A stretch of 64,000 nt of DNA from Streptomyces musisoli (GTDB taxonomy: Bacteria; Actinomycetota; Actinomycetes; Streptomycetales; Streptomycetaceae): contig NZ_JAERRH010000009.1 of NCBI RefSeq assembly GCF_016741855.1, forward strand, positions 248,001 to 312,000, written 5' to 3'. The notes beneath the pieces were generated by a model. It was given only the letters and a program-made list of their open reading frames with translations, made no database searches and was not told the DNA's origin. The translations under genes and the position numbers were made by a program. Position 1 is the stretch's first letter, and the number at the start of each line of letters is the position of its first letter. Positions 1-7,007 of this stretch are shown here, in pieces.

Positions 1-647
1 TCAACAACGCGTTCTACCGGCTGCCGTCGTACGACACCTTCGCCGCCTGGCGCGACCGGGTCCCGCCGGACTTCGTGGTCGCGGTCAAGGCCAGCCGGTA
101 TCTCACCCACATCAAGCGCCTGAAGGACCCCGAGGAGCCTGTGCGGCGTCTGCTGACCCACGCGGCGGGCCTCGGCGACCGCCTGGGGCCGGTCCTGCTC
201 CAGCTGCCGCCCACCCTGCGCGCCGACCCGCCCCTGCTGGACGCCTGCCTGGCCTGTTTCCCGGCCGGTACGAGGGTCGCCGTGGAACCCCGCCACGACT
301 CCTGGTGGGCCCCGGAGCTGCGGCGCGTCCTGGAGTCCCGGGGCGCGGCCCTGTGCTGGGCGGACGTCCTGGCCCGCCCGGTCGCCCCGTTGTGGCGCAC
401 CACCGACTGGGGCTACGTCCGCTTCCACCAGGGCCGCGCCCGGCCCTGGCCGCGCTACGGCAGGCGTTCGCTGGAGACATGGGTGGACCGCATCGCCACG
501 ACGTGGTCCGACGCCGACGACGTCTAGGCGTACTTCAACAACGACCCGGGGGGCGCGGCGGTGCAGGACGCGGTGGCGTTCGGACGGACGGCGCGGAGGG
601 CAGGCCTGACGACGACACGCATCCCGGAACCACTGAAGCCGGGGTGA
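1..647 (+). pseudogene. DUF72 (YecE-like) protein, 5' end cut by the window, in-frame TAG near the C-terminus
   Basis: The reading frame enters from the left edge (first full codon at base 3) and translates as a DUF72/YecE-family TIM-barrel protein, with the typical FYRLPSYDTFAAWRDRVP start and VAVEPRHDSWW. At 525-527 it meets TAG. The same frame then continues without a further stop to TGA at 645-647, encoding AYFNNDPGGAAVQDA..., which is the conserved C-terminal segment of this family (usually V-Y-x-Y-F-N-N-D). The TAG therefore probably replaces a Tyr codon (TAC). The product would lose about 40 residues including the FNND motif. This may be a nonsense mutation or a sequencing error. The biochemical role of the family is not known to me. 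Confidence 0.75.
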
Positions 648-667
648 TCCCTCCGCCCACGGCTCCG

Positions 668-1036
668 TCACTCCCCGTAGGCCGCCCGCAGGGCGTCCCG
701 CACGGCGGCCAGCGCCTCCGGCTCCCCCAGCCCCAGCCGGCGCACCCGCTCCACGTACGCCTGCGCGGCCGACGACGCCTCCCGCTCCGCGGCCGAGCCG
801 GCGGCAGCCACGAACGTGCCGTTGCGCCCGCACGTCTCGATCACCCCGTCGCTCTCCAGCGCCCGGTACGCCTTGGCCACCGTGTTCACCGCCAGCCCCA
901 GGGACTCGGCCAGTCCCCGCACGGTCGGCAGCCGGTACCCCACCGGGAGCACCCCGGACCGTGCCTGCTCGGAGATCTGCGCCCGCACCTGCTCGTACGG
1001 GGGCGCGCTGTCATCGATGCGGATCTTCAGGCTCAC
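668..1036 (-). CDS. GntR-family (YtrA-like) transcriptional regulator
   Basis: A 122-residue protein with a winged-helix GntR domain over residues 1-75 (YEQVRAQISEQARSGVL, then LAVNTVAKAYRALESDGVI) and a short C-terminal helix pair, which is the size of the small YtrA subfamily that lacks a large ligand domain. The GTG at 1036 is chosen because the domain starts there; the open frame upstream lacks homology. YtrA-type regulators usually repress neighbouring transport genes. Here the gene is divergent from a GNAT acetyltransferase across 72 bp, so it may control itself and that gene, which is an inference. Confidence 0.85.
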   Translation of the reverse strand: MSLKIRIDDSAPPYEQVRAQISEQARSGVLPVGYRLPTVRGLAESLGLAVNTVAKAYRALESDGVIETCGRNGTFVAAAGSAAEREASSAAQAYVERVRRLGLGEPEALAAVRDALRAAYGE

Positions 1037-1076
1037 AGGGCCGATTGTCGCCCACCCGCCGGAAAATGAGAGGCAG

Positions 1077-1094
1077 CGGGGCGACACCGCCCCG
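1077..1094. promoter_or_regulatory. Inverted repeat between GntR and GNAT genes
   Basis: CGGGGCG-ACAC-CGCCCCG is a perfect 7-bp inverted repeat that ends 15 bases before the GNAT start codon. A second, wider-spaced pair (TGTCGCCC at 1046-1053 and GGGCGACA at 1079-1086) overlaps it. Either could be a GntR operator or a 5'-UTR hairpin; the sequence alone does not decide. Confidence 0.3.
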
Positions 1095-1108
1095 TACGGT
1101 GCCTGATC

Positions 1109-2038
1109 ATGACGGTCCTCGTACGTGCTCTCCACCCCGACGTCCCCGCGGACGCCGAGGGCTTCGCCCGTGTCCGCCGGCTCGCCCTGCCGTACATCCT
1201 GTTCACCCCGGACTCGGTCCGGCACACCGCCGCCCACATGCACCCGGACGCGCGGTTCCGGCCGCTCGTCGCGGAGGAGGACGGCGAGGTGATCGGCACG
1301 GCGCAGGTCCACCTGGTCCCCGACGGCTCCGAACCCGGCCAGGCCTGCCTGAACATCTACGTCCGCCCGGACCGTACCGGTCGCGGCGCCGGCCGCCTCC
1401 TGGTGGCGGCCGCCGAGGAGTACCTGACGTCCCTCGGCGCGAGCAAGCTGTTCGCCTGGGCCGTGGACGAGCCGGCCAACCGGGCCTTCGCCGAGCGCCG
1501 CGGCTACCGCCTGGGCCGCTCCGCCCACTTCCTGCGGCTCGACCTGGCGCACGGCACCCTCCCGCCGCTCCAGGAGGCCCCGGCCGGCGTCGAACTGCGT
1601 ACGGCCGCCGCCTTCGCGGACGATCCACGGCCGCTGTTCGAACTGGACGCGGAGACGCTGCTCGACGAACCGAGCGACGTGGCCCACGAGTTCACCAACT
1701 ACGACGCCTGGCTCGCGGAGACCTGGAACCACCCCCTGCTGGACCGGGAGCTGACCACGGCCGCCTGTGTCGACGGCCGTCCGGTCGCCTTCACCGCGGC
1801 CTACACCGACGGCGCCGGCCGCTACTCCACCGCGATGACCGGCACCGCCCGTGCCCACCGCGGCCGTGGCCTGGCCAAGCTCGCCAAGCTCCACTCCCTG
1901 CACCGGGCCCGGGCGGCGGGCCTCACCGAGGCGTTCACGGGCAACGACACCGGCAACGACGCCATGATCGCGATCAACACCTGGCTCGGGTACGAGATCT
2001 GCGGGACGGAGGTGCGCTATGTCCGTGAACTCGGCTGA
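1109..2038 (+). CDS. GNAT N-acetyltransferase, two tandem GNAT domains
   Basis: A 309-residue protein with two GNAT folds. The first (about residues 5-150) carries the acetyl-CoA loop region VRPDRTGRGAGRLLVAAAEEYL and the late motif ANRAFAERRGYRLGRS. The second (about 160-309) has AHRGRGLAKLAKLHSL and GNDAMIAINTWLGYEICGTEVRY. Double-GNAT proteins of this type acetylate small amines or peptidyl groups; the substrate cannot be read from the sequence. No clear Shine-Dalgarno precedes the ATG, which lies shortly after a hairpin, so translation may be leaderless or nearly so. The stop codon lies inside the next gene (20-bp overlap), indicating co-translation with the DUF402 gene. Confidence 0.85.
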   Translation: MTVLVRALHPDVPADAEGFARVRRLALPYILFTPDSVRHTAAHMHPDARFRPLVAEEDGEVIGTAQVHLVPDGSEPGQACLNIYVRPDRTGRGAGRLLVAAAEEYLTSLGASKLFAWAVDEPANRAFAERRGYRLGRSAHFLRLDLAHGTLPPLQEAPAGVELRTAAAFADDPRPLFELDAETLLDEPSDVAHEFTNYDAWLAETWNHPLLDRELTTAACVDGRPVAFTAAYTDGAGRYSTAMTGTARAHRGRGLAKLAKLHSLHRARAAGLTEAFTGNDTGNDAMIAINTWLGYEICGTEVRYVRELG

Positions 2039-2558
2039 GCCGGCGGGCCGGCTGGAGGTCGTCCTGGTCAAGGCGGGCCGTACGAAGATCCGTTATCCGG
2101 CGGAGCTGCTCGGGGACGACGGCACCCGGATCGCCGTGCGCGCTCCGTGGGCGGGCTCGGGGGTGCGCGACTTCGGCTTCGTGCGCTTCGAGCCGGGGGA
2201 CGTGTTCACCGAGTACTACTGGCGGGACCGGTGGTACTCGGTGAAGGAGGTGCGCGCCGCGGACGGCTCCGTCAAGGGCTGGTACTGCGACATCACGCGC
2301 CCCGCGGTCCTCACCCGCTCCGGGACGCGCTCGAGCGGGGAGGGTCCCGCCGGTGCGGAGCTGGTCGTGGAGGACCTCGACCTGGACCTGTGGCGCTCCG
2401 CGGACGGGCGGGACGTACGGCGCCTGGACGAGGACGAGTTCGCCGAGAGCGGGCTCGCGGAGACCGACCCCGAGGCCGCGTCCGCCGCGCTCGCCGCCCT
2501 CGACGCGCTGGAGGCGCTGGCGCTCCGGGAGGGCGGCTTCGCGCAGTTGCTTGCCTGA
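2019..2558 (+). CDS. DUF402 domain protein (FomD-like)
   Basis: A 179-residue protein of the DUF402 family, recognisable by GFVRFEPGDVFTEYYWRDRWYSVKEV, GWYCDITRPA and VVEDLDLDLWRSADG. The family includes FomD, and characterised members hydrolyse nucleoside diphosphate-type bonds using acidic residues that bind Mn2+ or Mg2+; the D-x-D-x-D cluster (EDLDLDLW) is present here. A strong GGAGG at 2008-2012 sits 6 bases before the ATG and lies inside the 3' end of the GNAT gene, so the two are one transcription unit. The C-terminal quarter is Ala/Glu-rich and helical. The physiological substrate is unknown. Confidence 0.85.
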   Translation: MSVNSAEPAGRLEVVLVKAGRTKIRYPAELLGDDGTRIAVRAPWAGSGVRDFGFVRFEPGDVFTEYYWRDRWYSVKEVRAADGSVKGWYCDITRPAVLTRSGTRSSGEGPAGAELVVEDLDLDLWRSADGRDVRRLDEDEFAESGLAETDPEAASAALAALDALEALALREGGFAQLLA

Positions 2559-2578
2559 CCGGCCCGGGCGGCGCGGTG

Positions 2579-3196
2579 TCACACGGTCGCCACCACCGCG
2601 TACCGCTCGTCGTCCACTTCCTTCCCCCACAGCAGGGTGTGGCCGGACAGTCGCTCCACGCGCACTTCGCGTGCCAGCGGTGCCAGGAAGGCGGTCAGCT
2701 CCCCGGCGGGTATGCCGACCGGGGACAGGGTCCCCCAGACGCCTTCGACCAGCACGAAGCGGCCACCGGGCCGCAGCAGCTCCCGCCAGCGCCGCAGCAC
2801 CCCGGCAGGGTCCGGCAGGGTCCACAGCACATGCCGGACCAGGACCACGTCGAAGCGGCGCTCCCCCACCGGCGGGTTCACGGCGTCGCCGCACAGGACC
2901 GCGGCGCGCCCGGCGAGTTTGGTCCGGGCCCGCTCGGTCATCACCGGGGACCGGTCGACGGCCGTCACCCGGTGCCCCTGTTCGACGGCGAGGAGTGACA
3001 GGCTGCCGGTGCCGCAACCGAGGTCGAGGACGTCGGCGGGGTGCTCGGGGAGCCAGGCGCCGAGCCGGTCCGACCAGGCGGCGCGGACCTCGGGGTCGCG
3101 CAGGCCGTGGTCCGGTTCGTCGTCGAAGGCGGCGGCCTGCGCATCCCAGTCCGGTTCCGGGGCAGTCGCAACCGTGTTCGTGTCCTCGCTCGTCAT
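2579..3196 (-). CDS. Class I SAM-dependent methyltransferase
   Basis: A 205-residue protein with the SAM-binding motif I VLDLGCGTGSLSLLAVEQG, followed by VTAVDRSPVM (acidic residue after strand 2) and DVVLVRHVLWTLPDP (motif IV), a typical Methyltransf_11-type fold. The acceptor substrate is not evident. An open frame extends upstream to 3280, but MTSEDTNTV at 3196 fits the family N-terminus better, so the shorter start is used. It is convergent with the DUF402 gene across only 20 bp. Confidence 0.85.
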   Translation of the reverse strand: MTSEDTNTVATAPEPDWDAQAAAFDDEPDHGLRDPEVRAAWSDRLGAWLPEHPADVLDLGCGTGSLSLLAVEQGHRVTAVDRSPVMTERARTKLAGRAAVLCGDAVNPPVGERRFDVVLVRHVLWTLPDPAGVLRRWRELLRPGGRFVLVEGVWGTLSPVGIPAGELTAFLAPLAREVRVERLSGHTLLWGKEVDDERYAVVATV

Positions 3197-3334
3197 GCCC
3201 TGAGAGTGACACACACCACTGACAGCGCGGACGTGACAGCCGCCACTGACATCCCGGCACCGATGAGGAACTCTCCCCAAAAGCGTCTATCTCCGTGACA
3301 ACGCGGAACTCGGTAGGCACTGAAGGAGGCAGCC

Positions 3335-3469
3335 ATGCGCCGTATGACCGTGCAGAAGCCCCTGAAGCGGACGGACAGCCGCCGGCCCCGTGAGGACGCG
3401 GAGGAGCGCCCGGCGGGACGTCCGGAGGTGCGCAAGGACATCGCACGCACCTGGTGGCCCGACGGCTGA
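3335..3469 (+). CDS. Small basic protein, 44 residues, unknown function
   Basis: A short gene with a strong ribosome-binding site (AAGGAGG at 3323-3329, ATG at 3335). The 44-residue product is rich in Arg/Lys with a C-terminal KDIARTWWPDG. It has no Cys, no membrane segment and no recognisable domain. The tandem Trp near the C-terminus and the good Shine-Dalgarno argue for a real gene. Neighbours give no hint: a divergent methyltransferase lies upstream and a decayed region downstream. I do not recognise a family. It could be a conserved Streptomyces small protein or a modified-peptide precursor, but no maturation enzyme is nearby. Confidence 0.6.
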   Translation: MRRMTVQKPLKRTDSRRPREDAEERPAGRPEVRKDIARTWWPDG

Positions 3470-3597
3470 CGCCGTGACGCCTCGGTCCAGCCGCTTGGGT
3501 GGTGGATGCGGTCATAGGGGTTGCCGATCCGGCGCTTCCCGATTCGTACCCGTACTTCGGGCAGATCTCCCAGTCCTCCCACGTCATCGCGGGGTTG

Positions 3598-3684
3598 GCG
3601 GGCCGCGTACGTCACCGCGCGCACGGCCGGTACGTCCGCCGCGACGGCGGGCCGGGACCGTCCCGGTTCTGTGCTGTCGGTCAT
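3598..3684 (-). pseudogene. Possible N-terminal remnant of a GNAT acetyltransferase
   Basis: Reading leftward from an ATG at 3684, the first 28 residues (MTDSTEPGRSRPAVAADVPAV..., then RAVTYAA) look like the opening beta-alpha unit of a GNAT protein. The frame then continues into sequence without GNAT motifs (no R/Q-x-x-G-x-G/A loop). The rest of 3470-3847 shows no gene. It contains only this fragment and the upstream region of the LPMO gene, whose Shine-Dalgarno GAGGAG lies just before 3848. The resemblance is short and could be chance. Confidence 0.3.
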
Positions 3685-3847
3685 GGGCGCACCAGTACCT
3701 GAGCGCAGCCTGAGCACCTCCTTAAGCGAACCATAAGGATCTCCTCCACCCGCTCTCAGCAGGCCATTTCACGGTCTCCTCGGGCTAGCTTCGGATCACC
3801 CCCCACGGGATCCAGCCCACCCCACGGACCGTTTCGAGGAGTTCCGC

Positions 3848-4903
3848 ATGCCCACCAGCTGCAAGGCCAAGGCGTCCGCCGTCGGTGTGCTCGGTCTGGT
3901 GCCGCTCGCCCTGACCGCGCTCGCCGCCGCCCCCGCGTCCGCGCACGGCTCGATGGGCGACCCGGTCAGCCGCGTCTCGCAGTGCTACGCGGAGGGGCCG
4001 GAGAGTCCGCGGTCGGCCGCGTGCAAGGCGGCCGTGGCGGCGGGCGGCACGCAGGCGCTGTACGACTGGAACGGCATCCGGATCGGCGACGCGGCGGGGC
4101 GGCACCGGCAGTTGATCCCGGACGGCAAGCTGTGCAGCGCGGGCAACGAGGAGTTCAAGGGGCTCGACCTGGCCCGGGCCGACTGGCCGGCGACCCGTGT
4201 GCGCGGTGGGTCGTACACCTTCAAGTACCGCGTGACCGCCCCGCACAAGGGCACCTTCAACGTCTATCTCACCAAGCCCGGTTACGACCCGGCGCGGCCG
4301 CCGGCCTGGTCCGACCTGGATCTGGAGCACCCGGTGGCGACGGCCACCGACCCGGTCGCGTCGGGCGGCTTCTACACCTTCTCCGGGACCCTGCCCGAGC
4401 GGTCCGGCAGGCATCTGCTGTACGCGGTCTGGCAGCGCTCGGACAGCCCGGAGGCGTTCTACTCCTGCTCGGACGTCGACTTCGGCGGCAACGGCGATAC
4501 GGGGAGCGGCAGCGGCGGCACGGGGAACGGCAACGGCCGGACGGGAAGCGGCAGCGGCCGGACGGAGAGCGGCAACGGCGGGACGACGCCGGCTCCGGCC
4601 GCCTCCGCGCCCTCCGACGAGCAGATCGAGGCCGGCGCCGGCAGGTCGACGATCGAGCACCACGGGCACGGGGACGACGACGCGAGCACCTCGGCCAAGC
4701 CCACCGCCGCCCCGGCACCGTCCACCGCCGCCCCGGCCAACCGGCCGAAGGCGGCCGGGGCTTCGGCGGACCTCGCGGAGACGGGTGCGTCCACCGGCAC
4801 GTCGTACCTCGCGATCGGTGGTGCGGCGGCGCTGGCGCTGGGCTCGGCGGCGCTGTTCCTGTCGGTGCGGCGGCGGGCGGCGGGCGGCACCCACCGCCGG
4901 TGA
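3848..4903 (+). CDS. Secreted, cell-wall-sorted lytic polysaccharide monooxygenase (AA10)
   Basis: A 351-residue precursor. The signal peptide ends ASA|HGS, exposing His33 as the N-terminal residue of the copper histidine brace; the second brace His is His133 (TAPHKGTF). The AA10 domain covers about residues 33-195 with Cys pairs (SQCYAEG/AACKAA, KLC/YSCSD), so it should oxidatively cleave chitin or cellulose. A Gly/Ser/Asn/Thr-rich linker with GSGSGGTGNGNG-type repeats follows, then a Pro/Ala/Thr linker, LAETG at about 309, a hydrophobic segment and an Arg-rich tail. That tail is a class E sortase sorting signal, so the enzyme is probably displayed on the cell wall rather than freely released. 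GAGGAG precedes the ATG. Confidence 0.92.
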   Translation: MPTSCKAKASAVGVLGLVPLALTALAAAPASAHGSMGDPVSRVSQCYAEGPESPRSAACKAAVAAGGTQALYDWNGIRIGDAAGRHRQLIPDGKLCSAGNEEFKGLDLARADWPATRVRGGSYTFKYRVTAPHKGTFNVYLTKPGYDPARPPAWSDLDLEHPVATATDPVASGGFYTFSGTLPERSGRHLLYAVWQRSDSPEAFYSCSDVDFGGNGDTGSGSGGTGNGNGRTGSGSGRTESGNGGTTPAPAASAPSDEQIEAGAGRSTIEHHGHGDDDASTSAKPTAAPAPSTAAPANRPKAAGASADLAETGASTGTSYLAIGGAAALALGSAALFLSVRRRAAGGTHRR

Positions 4904-4910
4904 GGTTTCC

Positions 4911-4945
4911 GGGACCTGCCCGGCGGCTCAGGCCGGACAGGTCCC
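4911..4945 (+). terminator. Hairpin after the LPMO gene
   Basis: GGGACCTG at 4911-4918 pairs with CAGGTCCC at 4938-4945, with an inner CCGGC/GCCGG stem and loop GGCTCAG. It lies 8 bases after the LPMO stop. There is no U-run, as is usual in Streptomyces. Confidence 0.7.
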
Positions 4946-4976
4946 GGCAGCGGGTCGGCCGCACACCGACACGCCC

Positions 4977-4997
4977 GTCCGGCGGCTCAGGCCGGAC
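4977..4997. terminator. Second hairpin with the same loop
   Basis: GTCCGGC-GGCTCAG-GCCGGAC forms a perfect 7-bp stem with the same 7-base loop as the hairpin at 4911-4945, so the two are probably a duplication. It sits between the convergent LPMO and lipase genes and is followed by a short CAGCGG simple repeat. Confidence 0.6.
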
Positions 4998-5031
4998 AGG
5001 CAGCGTCAGCGGCAGCGGCAGCGGCAGCGGG

Positions 5032-5892
5032 TCAGCTGAACACCGACGCGCAGGTGGTGGCGGTGGCGCGGGCCGGGTCGAGCGCGTTGGCCACCTCGTG
5101 GAAGGCGATCCGGTCGAGCAGGCCGATCGCGACGTGTTCGGAGAGGTCGAGCGGGCACAGGTCCTGGAGCAGGACGTTGCGGACGTCGGAGCCGCTCAGG
5201 TACTGGCTGCGCCAGGGGGTGGCCACCTCGTCGTACTTGGTGGCGATGACCGTGTAGTGCACTCCGGGGACGGTGTCGCCGCCCGCGTTGAGTTTGGTGA
5301 GGAAGGCGGAGCCGGGGATCTGGTCGGCGAGGCCGGGGGTGGTGGCCTTGACCAGGTCCTCGGCGCCCGGGAAGTACGGCAGCAGGTTGGTGAGACCGCT
5401 CAGGGTGGCGCCGTGGTTGTCGGGGGCGAGGCCGACGAGGGCGTTCACCTTGCCGGCTCCGCCGAGGAACCTCAGGTAGTAGCGGGGCATCATGCCGCCC
5501 TGGGAGTGACCGACCAGGTCGGCCTCGGCGGCTCCGGTCGAGGCGAGCACCTTGTCGACGAAGGCGGACAGCTGTTCGGCCGACTTGTCGATGGGGCCGA
5601 GGCCGTGGAAGAAGGGGACGCCGGTGAGCTGGCCGTAGTCGAGGGAGTAGACGCAGTATCCGCGGCTCGTCAGGTAGGGGGCGAGGCCGAGCCAGTTGTC
5701 CACGGAGTTGCCCAGCGTGCCGTGGACGAGGACGACGGGGCGGGGATGGGCGGCGGAGGGCTTGCAGGAGTAGTCGTTCCAGCCGCTGCTGGGCGCGCTG
5801 TCGGCGCTGGCGGTGGCGGCGGGCACGACGGCGACCGCGGCGGTGAGGAACAGCGCGGCGAGGGGTCTGAGCACTCGTTTCCAGGGCAGCAT
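5032..5892 (-). CDS. Secreted lipase/esterase, alpha/beta hydrolase (lipase class 2)
   Basis: A 286-residue precursor with a signal peptide (KR, then a hydrophobic core, cleavage near ATASA|DS at residue 30). The mature enzyme has the oxyanion-hole region VVLVHGT, the nucleophile elbow GHSQGG (Ser130), and a late His in the DLSEHVAIGLLDR segment. This matches the class 2 (EstA/LipA-like) secreted triacylglycerol lipases of actinomycetes. Cys residues at about 43, 80 and near the end suggest disulfides. GGAG sits 8 bases before the ATG. A Crp-like palindrome lies about 45 bases upstream. Confidence 0.9.
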   Translation of the reverse strand: MLPWKRVLRPLAALFLTAAVAVVPAATASADSAPSSGWNDYSCKPSAAHPRPVVLVHGTLGNSVDNWLGLAPYLTSRGYCVYSLDYGQLTGVPFFHGLGPIDKSAEQLSAFVDKVLASTGAAEADLVGHSQGGMMPRYYLRFLGGAGKVNALVGLAPDNHGATLSGLTNLLPYFPGAEDLVKATTPGLADQIPGSAFLTKLNAGGDTVPGVHYTVIATKYDEVATPWRSQYLSGSDVRNVLLQDLCPLDLSEHVAIGLLDRIAFHEVANALDPARATATTCASVFS

Positions 5893-5936
5893 CGTGTGAT
5901 CTCCTTGCGGCTCACGGGAGGTGCACGGCCTGACCC

Positions 5937-5952
5937 TGTGATCCGGATCACG
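5937..5952. promoter_or_regulatory. Candidate Crp-type operator upstream of the lipase
   Basis: TGTGATCCGGATCACG contains the perfect 14-bp palindrome GTGATCCGGATCAC and matches the classic TGTGA-N6-TCAC(A) pattern. It lies 45 bases upstream of the lipase ATG. Streptomyces Crp recognises GTG/CAC half-sites, so control by Crp is plausible but inferred. Confidence 0.5.
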
Positions 5953-6060
5953 GGATGCTGGTTCACTCGTCAAGTTACGGACGAGTAGTGCAAGTGTGAA
6001 GTTACGCGTCAGTAAAAACTTCCAGTGATAACCAGTGGTTCACGGGACGCTGACGGACCA

Positions 6061-6507
6061 TCACCAGGCGGGCCTGATCGGACCGTAAGGCGCGATCCTC
6101 GCCAAACGCTCCCGCAACGCGTGCACTTCCCCCTCGCCCAGCAGTTCGGCCCATCCCCCCACCACCTCGGCGGCCGCCTCCTCCGCCGCCCGGGTACAGG
6201 CCCAGCCGCGCCCGGTCAGCACGATCAGCCGGGCCCGGGCGTCCTCGGGATGGGGCCTGCGCTCGGCGTACCCCTTGCGTACGATCTCGTCGACCAGTTG
6301 GCTCGCCGCCTGCTTGGTGACCCCCAGGTGCACGGCCAGGTCGGTGACGGTGGCCCCGTCCGGGGCGAGCCGCGCGAAGGCGAAACCGTGGGCGGGCCGC
6401 AGATCCGTGAAGCCACGGGCGGTCACCCCGTCATGGATGCGCTGGGTGAGGTCACCCGCCGCGGCGAGCAGGGCGGCGAACAGGGCCATGGCGTCGGAGT
6501 TCTGCAC
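6061..6507 (-). CDS. MarR-family transcriptional regulator
   Basis: A 148-residue protein with the MarR winged helix: VTDLAVHLGVTKQAASQLVDEIVRKGYAERRPHPEDARARLIVLT spans the recognition helix and wing, flanked by dimerisation helices. It is divergent from a cupin gene across 107 bp containing three palindromes, so it probably represses both genes and responds to a small ligand. The start is uncertain: GTG at 6507 (used here) or ATG at 6489; neither has a clear Shine-Dalgarno. Confidence 0.88.
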   Translation of the reverse strand: MQNSDAMALFAALLAAAGDLTQRIHDGVTARGFTDLRPAHGFAFARLAPDGATVTDLAVHLGVTKQAASQLVDEIVRKGYAERRPHPEDARARLIVLTGRGWACTRAAEEAAAEVVGGWAELLGEGEVHALRERLARIAPYGPIRPAW

Positions 6508-6524
6508 GGAGGCATTGAAACACC

Positions 6525-6588
6525 CTTGACGATTTGGTCAAGCAGCTTGACCATGTAGTCAAGCAACTTGACCAAGTGACTTGGTCAT
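6525..6588. promoter_or_regulatory. Three-site MarR operator array
   Basis: Three palindromes begin with CTTGAC at 6525, 6546 and 6567, exactly 21 bp (two helical turns) apart. Site 1 is CTTGAC-GATTTG-GTCAAG (6525-6542). Site 2 is CTTGAC-CATGTA-GTCAAG (6546-6563). Site 3 overlaps the perfect repeat TGACCAAG-TGA-CTTGGTCA (6569-6587). They fill the space between the divergent MarR and cupin starts, fitting cooperative autoregulation. Confidence 0.8.
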
Positions 6589-6614
6589 CAGTCCTCCGAA
6601 CGGAGATCACCGCC

Positions 6615-6989
6615 ATGCCCGTAGTCCGCTCCTCGGAAGCCGTCACCCATGAGATCCACGGCGCCCGCTTCGTCTCCTACGCCACCCCGCTCACCGGCAG
6701 CAAGGAGCTGTGCGCCTGGCGCGGCGAGATCCCGGCCGGCACCGAGGCGCCCGCCCACACCGTCAGCCGGGAGGAGATCTTCCTGCTGCTCGTCGGCGAG
6801 CTGCTGATGACGCTCGACGGCCGGACCGAGCGGATCTCCGCCGGCGACACGGTGATCGTCAACCCCGGCTCGACCCTGGCCGTCGAGAACCCCACCGACC
6901 ACACCGCGATCTCCTGGGTCACCACGTCCATCGGCCTGGAGGCACAGCTGGCCGACGGCACGCGCATCACGCCGCCCTGGGCCAACTGA
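6615..6989 (+). CDS. Cupin-domain protein
   Basis: A 124-residue single-domain cupin. Motif 1 is degenerate (GEIPAGTEAPAHTVSREEIFLLLVGEL), keeping one His and the Glu pair, and motif 2 is AGDTVIVNPGSTLAVENPTDH. Small cupins of this kind bind a metal or small aromatic ligand or act as simple dioxygenases or isomerases; the substrate is unknown. Divergent placement from the MarR gene with shared operators suggests that it is the main target of that regulator, perhaps detoxifying or sensing the same ligand. The stop is followed after 18 bases by the convergent imuB-like gene. Confidence 0.85.
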   Translation: MPVVRSSEAVTHEIHGARFVSYATPLTGSKELCAWRGEIPAGTEAPAHTVSREEIFLLLVGELLMTLDGRTERISAGDTVIVNPGSTLAVENPTDHTAISWVTTSIGLEAQLADGTRITPPWAN

Positions 6990-7007
6990 CCTCCGGCGGC
7001 CCCGCGT

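Noticed and set aside
3193-3717. 174-residue minus-strand ORF covering the small 44-residue gene
   Set aside because: Only its first ~28 residues look protein-like (GNAT remnant); the rest is antisense to the small gene and its promoter and carries no motif.
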